A program made the position numbers and the translations under genes. DNA of 64,000 bases from Croceibacterium_A sp039927815 (GTDB taxonomy: Bacteria; Pseudomonadota; Alphaproteobacteria; Sphingomonadales; Sphingomonadaceae), in NCBI GenBank assembly GCA_039927815.1, contig JBDSUJ010000034.1, forward strand, positions 1-64,000, written 5' to 3'. Below the pieces are notes generated by a model that was not told the DNA's origin, did not search any database, and was given only the letters and a program-made list of their open reading frames with translations. Shown here piece after piece: positions 26,928-35,286 of the stretch (positions within the stretch are counted from its first letter, which is position 1; each line of letters opens with the position of its first letter).

Positions 26928-27811
26928 CGGGCCCTATTGCCCACGTCGGGCCCAACCTGCCGATGGACCTTCTGCGGGCAACCGGCCGTCACGCGGGCGC
27001 AATAGCGTTCGATCCCGATCGTTCTACGCCGGTCGCAGACCAGTGGATGGAGACGAAGTTCGCCCCGTGGGCCAAAGTCATTCTCGAGGGGTGGGCAGCC
27101 GGCGAATACGACGAGCTGGCACAAGTTCTGTTCAGCCGGGCGGACGACAGCGCGCAGCGCTTATATTATTACGTATGCGAGCTGCAGCGGCGGGGACTCG
27201 TTGGTGGACCCGAGCCGCTGATCCTCGATATCGCGAAAGTTCCGCGTGCCAGCAGCATCGATCACACCGCGCATTGCGTGCGTCAATTGACCGTGCGGTT
27301 GGAGGTCGACGAGGACGTGCTGGTCACCGCGATCGAGACTTGCAATGCGGAGCGATCCGTTGCTGCCAGCGCGGTTGGGAGGCCGGTGTGCCTTCTCGCC
27401 GGCACTCCGCCGCCTGACGGACGGCTGCATGCTGCCATTCGTCAGGCCGGCTTCGTCCCGGTCGGGCGGACTTTGCTCGAAACCTGGAATCAGCTGGGTT
27501 CACCGGTCGACTTGACCACTGGCGACGCCTGCGCCGCGTTGGCCCGCCAGATACACGGCGATCCGCAAGGGCCGCGGTCGTTTGCTGATCCCGGCGCCAT
27601 GTTGAGCGGTGCATTATCCGCCACTGGCGCGACGGCTGTCATCCTGTGGCAGACGGAGGAAGACGAAGCGCAGGCCTGGCATCTGCCGGCTCAGAGAGCA
27701 GCCCTGTCCACCGCAGGCGTATCGGCTCTGGTCATGACCCGCCGCGACTGGCTCGGCCGCGATGCTGCGGCACACGAAATCACCGCGTTCCTCGGGGGAA
27801 TTAAGGCATGA
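26924..27811 (+). CDS. 2-hydroxyacyl-CoA dehydratase family protein (short subunit)
   Basis: 295 residues resembling the HgdB/FldB/BcrB-type dehydratase-reductase superfamily. Clues are YYYVCELQRRG, LILDIAKVPRASSIDHTAHC, then GRPVCLLAGTPPPDGRLHAAI and the C-terminal GATAVILWQ followed by AAHEITAFLGGI. It is shorter than usual subunits (about 380-430). Where the family normally carries a K-F/Y-C-D/E iron-sulfur motif in the last domain, this protein has WQTEEDEAQAW, with no Cys. It overlaps dctM and the tandem CoA-transferase by 4 bases on each side. Family call by recognition only. Confidence 0.55.
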   Translation: MTGPIAHVGPNLPMDLLRATGRHAGAIAFDPDRSTPVADQWMETKFAPWAKVILEGWAAGEYDELAQVLFSRADDSAQRLYYYVCELQRRGLVGGPEPLILDIAKVPRASSIDHTAHCVRQLTVRLEVDEDVLVTAIETCNAERSVAASAVGRPVCLLAGTPPPDGRLHAAIRQAGFVPVGRTLLETWNQLGSPVDLTTGDACAALARQIHGDPQGPRSFADPGAMLSGALSATGATAVILWQTEEDEAQAWHLPAQRAALSTAGVSALVMTRRDWLGRDAAAHEITAFLGGIKA

Positions 27812-29892
27812 GCCTGCTCAAGGGCCATCGCGTCGCCATTGTCGGCGGGATGGCGAACCGGCCATTGGCGCGGTTCCTCGCTTCTCTTGGCGCGGAGCTG
27901 GGCGGCCCCGTCGAAGGGGCATCGTTTGTCATCGACGATCTCGGGCTGGAGGCGACCCGCGCCTTGCCAATCGCCGAATCCACGGTGCACGTGTCGGTCA
28001 CACCATTTGGCTCGGGCGGGCCGCGCAGCCAGTGGCGGGGCAGCGAGCTGGTGGCTTCCGCCACCGGAGGCGCCCTTCGCGTCACCGGAGAGCCGGGTCG
28101 TCCGCCGGTCAAGGAAGCCGGTGATGCCTGCACGTTCCACGCCGACATGGTCGCCGCCGCCGGAGCGATGGCGGCGCATTACGCACGTGGCACCCACGGC
28201 CGGGGCCAGCATGTCGACGTATCGATCCAGCAGGTCGCCTTCAGCCGCAACACGAACGGCGTGCTTGTCTGGCAGTTCGACAAGCGGAAGCTCCATCGGG
28301 TGGGCGGCAAGCTGGCGTACGGCAAGGCGACCATCCGCGCGATCTGGCGGCTCGCGGACGGGTGGTGCTTCCATTCGCTGATGACCGGGAGGCTAGGCGC
28401 GCCAGCGAACCGTGCGCTGGCGGAGTGGATGGACGAGGAGCCGGCGGAAAATCCGCTGCGCGGCGTCGATTGGCTGAGCTACAACCGCTCGACCCTGCCT
28501 GCCGAGACCCGCGCACAGTGGGAAGCGGCCATCGCCGCGTTTTTCGCCCGGCGCACCAAGCAAGACATCGCCGACGAAGGGCTGCGCCGCGGCATCAACG
28601 CCTGCGTGGTCAACGAGCCTGCCGATGTGCTCGCTGACGCCCATCTGGCAGCGCGCGGCTTCTTCGACACCGAGGACGGCCTGCCGCGGAGGTTTGCGGG
28701 GATTGTCGAAGGCGGGCACGCGACGCCGCACGAAAGCCATGGCGGTTCCCGCCCGGGCCCCCTGGCAGGCGTGCGGGTACTCGACTTTGCTTGGGCGCTG
28801 GTGGGCTCGATCACGACCAAGACGCTCGGCGACCTGGGTGCCGACGTCGTCAAGATCGAGAGCCGCACCCGGCCCGACCTGTCGCGCATGGACGTGCAGG
28901 TTTCGGCCTCGCAGCATGGCGATTTTGATGACAAGCCATGGTTCGCGCACCTCAACTCGTCCAAGCGGAGCGTGACCCTGAATCTCAAGCAGCCGGCTGT
29001 CTGGGAGATCCTGCGGCCCCTGATCGAATGGGCCGATGTGGTGGTCGAGAACTTCTCCCCCGGGACGATGGCCAAGCTCGGGCTTGGATACGCAGACCTG
29101 CAGGCGATCAACCCGCAAATCGTGATGGTCTCGGGCAGCGTCTACGGACAGACCGGCCCCCTGGCGCAGGAATGGGGCGTGGACGGTACCGGGGGCGCGC
29201 TGTCGGGCCGGACCTTCCTGACCGGTTACCCAGGCGGTGATCCGGTGATACCCGGCGCTGTGCCCTACGGCGATGTAATCGTACCGTTCGTGATGGCGGC
29301 TTGCGTCGCTGCCGCGTTGCAAACGCGCCGCGAAAGCGGGCAAAGCTGCCACATCGATGCGTCGATGTATGAAATCTGCGTCCAGCAGATGCGGCCCTAT
29401 CTCGCCGCCGCGATGGCAGGGGAAAGCCCTCAGCGTGCCGGGAATGCCGATCCGGGCGTGTTCTTCCAGGACGTGTTCCCGGCTGCGGGCGAGGATCGCT
29501 GGGTCGCGATCAGTGTTGCGGATGAGCCCGAGTTGGAACGGCTGAAAACCGTGACGGGCAGCGACATCGCGGGCTGGACCGCGACCCGTGACGACCACGC
29601 AATCGCGGATCAGTTGCAGGCCCTCGGGTTCGCCGCGGGGGTCGTGCAGGATTGCGAAGACATGATCGAGCGCGATCCGCAACTGACCGAGCGCGGGTCG
29701 CTGGTCGAACTCGACCATCCCGTGCTGGGTCCGTTCGGGCATATCGCCACCCCGATCCGCTTTTCGCGCGACGTCCCACAGCCGTACCGTGCTCCGCGCA
29801 TGGGTGAGCACGGGCGCGAAGTTGCCGCGGAACTGTGCAACCTTGACGACGCGCGGATCGATGAACTGCAGCAATTGGGAGTGTTCGAGTGA
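27808..29892 (+). CDS. Tandem type III (CaiB/BaiF) CoA-transferase
   Basis: 694 residues made of two CoA-transferase family III units. The second half (from about 328, LAGVRVLDFAWALVG) is complete, with GADVVKIES, WADVVVENFSPGTMAKLGLGY and Asp499 in VPYGDVIVPF, 28 residues before HIDASM, the spacing seen around the catalytic Asp169 of the neighbour at 32212. The first half is shortened, lacking the usual NKRS/ENFRPG block, and keeps RGQHVDVS (D137) but has no Asp at the aligned catalytic place (T109; D106 and D113 nearby). It is flanked by two dehydratase-like genes with 4-base overlaps. It likely moves CoA onto a hydroxy acid. Confidence 0.88.
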   Translation: MSLLKGHRVAIVGGMANRPLARFLASLGAELGGPVEGASFVIDDLGLEATRALPIAESTVHVSVTPFGSGGPRSQWRGSELVASATGGALRVTGEPGRPPVKEAGDACTFHADMVAAAGAMAAHYARGTHGRGQHVDVSIQQVAFSRNTNGVLVWQFDKRKLHRVGGKLAYGKATIRAIWRLADGWCFHSLMTGRLGAPANRALAEWMDEEPAENPLRGVDWLSYNRSTLPAETRAQWEAAIAAFFARRTKQDIADEGLRRGINACVVNEPADVLADAHLAARGFFDTEDGLPRRFAGIVEGGHATPHESHGGSRPGPLAGVRVLDFAWALVGSITTKTLGDLGADVVKIESRTRPDLSRMDVQVSASQHGDFDDKPWFAHLNSSKRSVTLNLKQPAVWEILRPLIEWADVVVENFSPGTMAKLGLGYADLQAINPQIVMVSGSVYGQTGPLAQEWGVDGTGGALSGRTFLTGYPGGDPVIPGAVPYGDVIVPFVMAACVAAALQTRRESGQSCHIDASMYEICVQQMRPYLAAAMAGESPQRAGNADPGVFFQDVFPAAGEDRWVAISVADEPELERLKTVTGSDIAGWTATRDDHAIADQLQALGFAAGVVQDCEDMIERDPQLTERGSLVELDHPVLGPFGHIATPIRFSRDVPQPYRAPRMGEHGREVAAELCNLDDARIDELQQLGVFE

Positions 29893-31178
29893 GCGCACCA
29901 CTATCGGGCGTGCGAAGCCGCAAGACGCTTACTTGCACCGCCGAAGCGACGGCATTTCAGAAGGCATTCGGTCAAGACCTCAAGCGGCAGGTGGTCGATG
30001 AGGGCGAACCTTTCGTCATTGCCCAGGCCGACACGCCGCACGAAATCTTCCATGCCATGGATATCCCGGTGATCTCCAACCAGTGGTGGTCCGCGTACAT
30101 TTCGGCCAAGCAGCTTTCGGGGCGCTACTTCGATGCGATGGCGCAAGCCGGCTACCCGGCCAACAGCTGCAAGTACTGCTCGCTGGGCCTCGCCTGCACG
30201 ATCGCCAATGATCCGACGACTGCGCCTTGGGGCGGCCTCCCCACTCCCACCGCGATCGTGGCGCGGCTAACGTGCGATTGCATCCAGCACGTCTTCACCC
30301 AGTGGGCAGCCGCCATGGGCACCGACTTCTTCGCAATGGAAGCGCCAGCGTGGGAAACCAAGACGCTTGATTGGTACACTCGCTCGAGCACCGAATGGGA
30401 AAGCCTCTATCAGCCCGACCGCATCAACCTGATGGTTCAGGAGATGGGGGATTTGATCACCTTGCTAGAACGCAAGACCGACCGCCGCTTCGACCGCGCC
30501 AAACTGGACGCGTTGATGCAGCGTATCGACGTGCAGGAGCGGGCACTGTGGGAAGCCGCCCGCGCGATCGGCGAAGCGCGTCCATGCCCGGTTTCGATCG
30601 CCGAGCAGATGCCCAATACGATGATCCCCCAGTGGCATCGGGGCTCAGACTGGGCGGTTGCGCATTCCGAGAAGTTCCGCGACGAGGTCCAGCAGCGGAT
30701 CGACCAGGGCCTCGGCGCGGCGAGCCATGAGCGGTTGCGGCTGATGTGGATCGGGGCCGGGGTGTGGCACGACCCGGGGTTCTATCAGGCGCTTGAAGAG
30801 AGCCTGGGAGCTGTCTTCGTCTGGTCCATGTACCTACCCTTCGCCGGGCCCCAGTACATTCGTGAGACGCACGGGCGGACGATGGACGCGCTGGCCAGCC
30901 GGATCTGCTCGATCAACGAAGTGCTGCACCTCCCGCCGTGGATGAATGGCTGGATGGTCAGCGAGGCCAAACGCTGCGAACTCGACGCCGCCGTCATGCT
31001 CCTGCCGCCCGACAACCGGTTGTCGCAATCGGGTACCAAGCTGACGGCGCTGGCGCTCGAGGAAGCGGGCGTGCCGGTGCTCATGATCGATGCCGACATG
31101 GTCGATGCCAAGATCTGGGACCACGCCAAGATGGTGGGCCTGGTCGCGCAGTTCCTCGAGCAGCGGGGGCTGACGTGA
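29889..31178 (+). CDS. 2-hydroxyacyl-CoA dehydratase family protein (long subunit)
   Basis: 429 residues of the HgdB/FldC/BcrB superfamily. The first domain has the family-like GEPFVIAQADTPHEIFHAMD and GYPANSCKYCSLGLACT with C94, C97 and C103, then LTCDC (C129, C131). The last domain ends AKRCELDAAVMLLPPDN and VLMIDADMVDAKIWDHAKMV. The C-terminal cysteine of the usual KFC-type motif is replaced by LPPDN, so a standard [4Fe-4S] site is doubtful. GTG start 29889 overlaps the CoA-transferase stop; its stop overlaps dctP. Probably the partner of the protein at 26924. Confidence 0.7.
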   Translation: MSAPLSGVRSRKTLTCTAEATAFQKAFGQDLKRQVVDEGEPFVIAQADTPHEIFHAMDIPVISNQWWSAYISAKQLSGRYFDAMAQAGYPANSCKYCSLGLACTIANDPTTAPWGGLPTPTAIVARLTCDCIQHVFTQWAAAMGTDFFAMEAPAWETKTLDWYTRSSTEWESLYQPDRINLMVQEMGDLITLLERKTDRRFDRAKLDALMQRIDVQERALWEAARAIGEARPCPVSIAEQMPNTMIPQWHRGSDWAVAHSEKFRDEVQQRIDQGLGAASHERLRLMWIGAGVWHDPGFYQALEESLGAVFVWSMYLPFAGPQYIRETHGRTMDALASRICSINEVLHLPPWMNGWMVSEAKRCELDAAVMLLPPDNRLSQSGTKLTALALEEAGVPVLMIDADMVDAKIWDHAKMVGLVAQFLEQRGLT

Positions 31179-32215
31179 CGCCCGTGCGATCCCTCGCCCT
31201 GCTCGTGGCGGTGCTCCTGGGAGCATGCACGCGGCCGATTCCGCCGGGCGTTACCGAGCTGACCTACGCCACCCCCTACGCACCGACCCACCCATTCAGC
31301 CGCGCCGACCAGCGGTGGATCGACCACATTGAGTTAGCGTCGGGTGGATCGCTCAAGATCGTGCCGATGTGGTCTGGCGCGCTGTTGTCATCGGATATGT
31401 CGCTTGAGGAGCTGCGCCACGGCGTGGCCGATATCGGCTTGGTCACACCGATCTATACCCGCGGCGGGACGCATCTCGTACGCATCCAGTCGGGGTTCTA
31501 CAGCGGCGCGGACTCGATCGCTTCCCAAGTGGCGCTCTACGGTTGCCTCGAGCGTTCTGTGCCGGAACTGTCACGCGAGTTGCACGGGCTGCATGTGCTG
31601 GCGGTGCAGGGCGGGCTTCTGCCCGGGATCGTCACCAGCAAGCGACCGGTGAAGTCGTTGGCCGATCTGAAAGGCTTGCGGATCCGTGCCCCAACCGAAT
31701 TGCTTACCGTCCTGCGCGGCCTTGGCGCCGATCCAGTCAACATGCCGATGGGCGACGTCTATTCCGCGCTGGCGCGGGGCGTCATCGACGGCGTGATTGC
31801 CCCGATCGACACGTTTCGCGCGCTCCATTTCGACGAGGTGGGTCATTACTACGCGACGCTCTCCGTGCCCCGGGGCGCCTACCCTTCGCGCGCGATCGGC
31901 GATGCCGCATGGGCCCGGCTGACCCCTGTGCAACAGCAACTATTATTGCAGTCGCGGTCCGTGTGGGAGGCAGACTTGCGCGATGAGATAGAGAAGGGCG
32001 CGGTGACCGGGGCTGCGGCCGCCAAAAAGTCAGGAGTGCGGATCGTCGACTTCGCCCCGGCCGAGCAAGCGCGGTTCGACGCGCTGTACCTGGCCGACGC
32101 GCAAACCAACGCGCGGGCGCTCGCGGCCTTCGGCATCGACGGGCTCGACGCCTTCCGCAAGGCGCGCGCGAGCGTCCGCACCAGAGACCATATTCAATGC
32201 AGAGGGGCCGCGTGA
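31175..32215 (+). CDS. dctP: TRAP transporter solute-binding lipoprotein (DctP)
   Basis: 346 residues from a GTG that overlaps the preceding stop (GTGA). The N-terminus has a lipobox LLGAC (Cys18), so the binding protein is membrane-tethered. Fold features are LTYATPYAPTHPF, LRHGVADIGLVTP and the conserved binding-site region LADLKGLRIRAPTELLTVL with Arg, then DVYSALARGVIDGVIAP. It completes the TRAP system with dctQ/dctM although three catabolic genes lie between them, which ties transport and CoA chemistry to one substrate. Confidence 0.9.
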   Translation: MTPVRSLALLVAVLLGACTRPIPPGVTELTYATPYAPTHPFSRADQRWIDHIELASGGSLKIVPMWSGALLSSDMSLEELRHGVADIGLVTPIYTRGGTHLVRIQSGFYSGADSIASQVALYGCLERSVPELSRELHGLHVLAVQGGLLPGIVTSKRPVKSLADLKGLRIRAPTELLTVLRGLGADPVNMPMGDVYSALARGVIDGVIAPIDTFRALHFDEVGHYYATLSVPRGAYPSRAIGDAAWARLTPVQQQLLLQSRSVWEADLRDEIEKGAVTGAAAAKKSGVRIVDFAPAEQARFDALYLADAQTNARALAAFGIDGLDAFRKARASVRTRDHIQCRGAA

Positions 32216-33414
32216 ACCAGCCACTGACGGGTATCCGGGTGGCTGATTTCAGCCATGTCATGGCCGGGCCTTTCGCCTCTCATCTGCTACGGCTGATGGG
32301 TGCGGAAGTCATCAAGATCGAACCCAAGAGCGGCGATCAATTCCGCGACTATAGTCCCGATCCCGGCTTTGCCGGCATGAGCCCGCCCTTTATCGCGGCC
32401 AATGTCGGGAAGAAGTCGATCGCGCTCGACCTCAAGGATCCGAACGAAAACGCGATTGCCCGCTCGATCGTCGAGCGCAGCGACGTGTTGATCGAAAATT
32501 TCCGGCCCGGGGTCATGGCTCGCCTCGGTCTTTGCTACGAAAAGGTCCAGCAGACGAACCCCGGGATCATTTATTGCTCGGTCTCGGGTTACGGCCAGAA
32601 CAGCCCTCAGCGCGATTGGCCGGCCATCGACAATATCGTTCAGGCCACCGCGGGCATGATGATGCTGAGCGGCGGAGAGGGCGAACCGCCGGTGCGCGTC
32701 GGCTTCCCGATCGTCGACACGCTGGCCGGGCAGACCGCCGCGCTCGCGATTCTGGGTGCCATCGTCCAGCGCCAGGCGACGGGGCAGGGGGCGCAGATCG
32801 ATGTCTCGATGTTCGATGCCACGCTCGCGTTCATGACGTCGGCCATCACGCCCTATCTGGTGACCGGTCGCGCCATGAAGCGGATGGGCAATACCGGCTA
32901 TAGCGGGTTGCCAACGGCCTCGCTGTTCACGTGCCGCGACGGGCGCCAGATCTCGCTCGGGATCGTGCAGGACAACCAGTTCGCCGCCTTCGCCAAGCGT
33001 GTCGGCCGGGAGGACTGGCTGACCGACGAACGCTTCAGCACGCCGACGGCGCGTCGAGCAAATTTCGATGCCGTTCACGCCGAACTGGCGACGACGTTCG
33101 CCCAGCGCGACGCGGCGCAATGGGAAGCCGAATTGAGCGCCAACGGAATCCCGTGCGGCATGATCCGCACGGTCAACGAAGCCGTCGATCTGGCGAGCGA
33201 GGCAGGCCTCCTGCACGTGGCTATCCCGGGCATTCCTCAGATTGGCACCCTGGCCATTCCCAATGCCGGCTTCCAGATGAAGCCGGGCTCGCCCGGAACC
33301 GCCGAACCGCCGCCCCGGCTCGACGAGCACCGCGAGGAGATTCTCGAATGGCTCGCGCACGATCCCGGAGATAAAGGTAAGGGCGTCAAAACCGGCGGTG
33401 GAGAGGCAAAATGA
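32212..33414 (+). CDS. Type III (CaiB/BaiF) CoA-transferase
   Basis: 400 residues from GTG 32212, chosen because it overlaps the dctP stop (GTGA) like its neighbours and has AGAGGGG upstream; ATG 32197 is an alternative. Family signatures: LTGIRVADFSHVMAGP, GAEVIKIEP, KKSIALDLK, IENFRPGVMARLGL, the catalytic Asp169 in PIVDTLAG, and GQGAQIDVSM. These enzymes swap CoA between acids in an interlocking dimer. It overlaps the alpha/beta hydrolase start by 4 bases. Confidence 0.92.
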   Translation: MNQPLTGIRVADFSHVMAGPFASHLLRLMGAEVIKIEPKSGDQFRDYSPDPGFAGMSPPFIAANVGKKSIALDLKDPNENAIARSIVERSDVLIENFRPGVMARLGLCYEKVQQTNPGIIYCSVSGYGQNSPQRDWPAIDNIVQATAGMMMLSGGEGEPPVRVGFPIVDTLAGQTAALAILGAIVQRQATGQGAQIDVSMFDATLAFMTSAITPYLVTGRAMKRMGNTGYSGLPTASLFTCRDGRQISLGIVQDNQFAAFAKRVGREDWLTDERFSTPTARRANFDAVHAELATTFAQRDAAQWEAELSANGIPCGMIRTVNEAVDLASEAGLLHVAIPGIPQIGTLAIPNAGFQMKPGSPGTAEPPPRLDEHREEILEWLAHDPGDKGKGVKTGGGEAK

Positions 33415-34397
33415 AAAAAAGCATACGTTGCACGGCCATGACGGGCTTGATCGCGCTGGCCGTCCAGGCCGCGGCACAACAGCCGCCGTCGCCTGCTCCA
33501 GGAGGGGCCGACCTGGCCCGGGCGATGGAACAAGCCAACAAGCTGCCCGACACCCCCGGCGATGGCCCTTACCCCGCGGTGATGGAGCTCGATCCTGGCT
33601 TGCCCAATCACGTGGTCTATCGTCCGGCAGACCTCAAGCCTTTCGCAGGGGGCAAGCTGGGCGTTTTCGCATGGGGCAATGGCGGTTGCGCGGACGACGG
33701 CGCCAGCCAGCGCCAGCACCTCGCCGAGATAGCCTCGTACGGCTACCTCGTCGTCGCGCCTGGCGCGTGGCGCAGCGGACCCAATGCCAAAGTTGCCCGC
33801 CAACCAGCCCGCGCCGCTCCGGCTGGCGAGCGCTTGCCGCCACCCGCGACGAGCGCGGCAGACGTCAAGCAGGGCCTCGATTTCGCGCTGGCCGAGAACG
33901 CTCGCCGGGGTAGCAAATACGCCAACCTGATCGACAAGCGCGCGGTTGCGGTAGGCGGGTTCAGCTGCGGCGGGCTCCAGGCCATCTCACTTGCGGCCGA
34001 TCCACGGATCGGCACGGTAGTGGTCCAGAACAGCGGCGTATTCAACGATGCCAGCGAGTCGATCGGCGGCATGAAGGTGTCGAAGGACGTCTTGAAAAAC
34101 TTCCGTACTCCGGTGCTCTACCTGCTCGGCGGCCCGACCGATATCGCCTACGCCAACGGCAGCGATGACGTAAAGCGTATCACCAACGTGCCGCTGGCGT
34201 TCGTCAATCTGCCGTTTGGCCACGGCGGAACTTACGCGCGCCCGATGGGCGGCACGGCGGCCGGGATCGTGGTCGACTGGCTCGAGTGGCGCCTGCGTCA
34301 CAATGCCAGCGCCGGGCGCAGCTTTATCGGAGCGAACTGTCGGCTATGCGTAAATCCCGAGACCAAGATTGAACAAAAGAACTTCCCCGCTCAATAG
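33411..34397 (+). CDS. Exported alpha/beta hydrolase
   Basis: 328 residues with a signal peptide ending VQAAAQQ, then an alpha/beta-hydrolase core: GKLGVFAWGNGGC (oxyanion region), the nucleophile elbow GGFSCGG with Ser185, and a C-terminal FGHGGTY that may supply the catalytic His. Two cysteines near the C-terminus (ANCRLC) may form a disulfide. ATG overlaps the CoA-transferase stop, and the gene ends 5 bases before the convergent LuxR stop, so it closes the operon. An esterase acting in the periplasm or outside is likely. Confidence 0.8.
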   Translation: MKKSIRCTAMTGLIALAVQAAAQQPPSPAPGGADLARAMEQANKLPDTPGDGPYPAVMELDPGLPNHVVYRPADLKPFAGGKLGVFAWGNGGCADDGASQRQHLAEIASYGYLVVAPGAWRSGPNAKVARQPARAAPAGERLPPPATSAADVKQGLDFALAENARRGSKYANLIDKRAVAVGGFSCGGLQAISLAADPRIGTVVVQNSGVFNDASESIGGMKVSKDVLKNFRTPVLYLLGGPTDIAYANGSDDVKRITNVPLAFVNLPFGHGGTYARPMGGTAAGIVVDWLEWRLRHNASAGRSFIGANCRLCVNPETKIEQKNFPAQ

Positions 34398-34402
34398 GTC
34401 AC

Positions 34403-35179
34403 TTAGTTTGTGACCAGCGGCAGCAGTTCGATTGCGTTGGAAATACCTAGCCGGCGGTAAGCGCGTTGGCGAAACGTCACCACCGAGGTTTTGGCGATCC
34501 CGAGCCGCGAGGCCGTCGCCGCCACGCTCAGACCGCAGGCGGCGCAAGCGCAAACCTCGCGCTCGCGCGAAGTCAGCGCGGGCCAGCGTCCGGCAAAGCG
34601 GTGGGCGAGTTGGGCAGGTGTCAGCGCAGGTCCGTGTGCCGGCAATGGTCGCGCCAACGCCAGCATCGGCAGCGCCAACCGGGCAATCGCGGTGACCGCC
34701 TCCAGTTCGCGTTCGGACAACCTGCCATGGCTCGCGTGCCGGGCGACATTGAGGCCCGTCCAGCCGTCCTTGCCGCGCAGGACGACTGAGATCCGCTCCA
34801 CGATCCCGGGCTCCTCGAAGAACCGGCGCCTGAAGCCGGTCGATCCGATGTCAGCCGGACGGACCCGTTGCACCGCGACATCGCCCGTGCGGGGGGCCGC
34901 TCGGTACAGATCAGCGATCGGATCGAGTTGCTTGTAATGCAAGCTATAGTCGGGGAGCAGATCGGCAATGCGCTGCTCACAATGAAAGTAGTGCAGGGCG
35001 TCCTGGCCGCTAGCTGCCTCGAACAAGTACAGCCGGCGCGTTCCCGAGGTGAGGCTGTCGATGCCGTCGCGGACAGCGCCGCCGAAGTCCTCGCTGCCGA
35101 TCGCGCCGATTAGCGCTTCATAAGCCGGTCCGATCGTGGGGGGCAGGCGCCAATCGGTCACGCACCAGATATCTGTCAT
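34403..35179 (-). CDS. LuxR-type (HTH) transcriptional regulator
   Basis: 258 residues from ATG 35179. The C-terminal GerE/LuxR HTH is clear: LTSREREVCACAACGLSVAA and SRLGIAKTSVVTFRQRAYRRLGI. The N-terminal ~170 residues are a ligand/PAS-like sensor domain without recognisable acyl-homoserine-lactone motifs, and no luxI gene is in the window. It is divergent from the beta-keto acid cleavage enzyme and MFS genes, its most likely targets. Confidence 0.88.
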   Translation of the reverse strand: MTDIWCVTDWRLPPTIGPAYEALIGAIGSEDFGGAVRDGIDSLTSGTRRLYLFEAASGQDALHYFHCEQRIADLLPDYSLHYKQLDPIADLYRAAPRTGDVAVQRVRPADIGSTGFRRRFFEEPGIVERISVVLRGKDGWTGLNVARHASHGRLSERELEAVTAIARLALPMLALARPLPAHGPALTPAQLAHRFAGRWPALTSREREVCACAACGLSVAATASRLGIAKTSVVTFRQRAYRRLGISNAIELLPLVTN

Positions 35180-35286
35180 CGACTCTCCCCGCATGTCCCG
35201 TCGGCATCATGCCTTGTCGTCTCCCCAGAGGACAGACCTTGAATGCTCGCGGCATTACTCGGAGCGAAAACCAAAGGGAAAAGTCG

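Noticed and set aside
34403..35179. Quorum-sensing LuxR
   Set aside because: No luxI partner and no acyl-homoserine-lactone-binding motif pattern; treated as a generic LuxR-HTH regulator.
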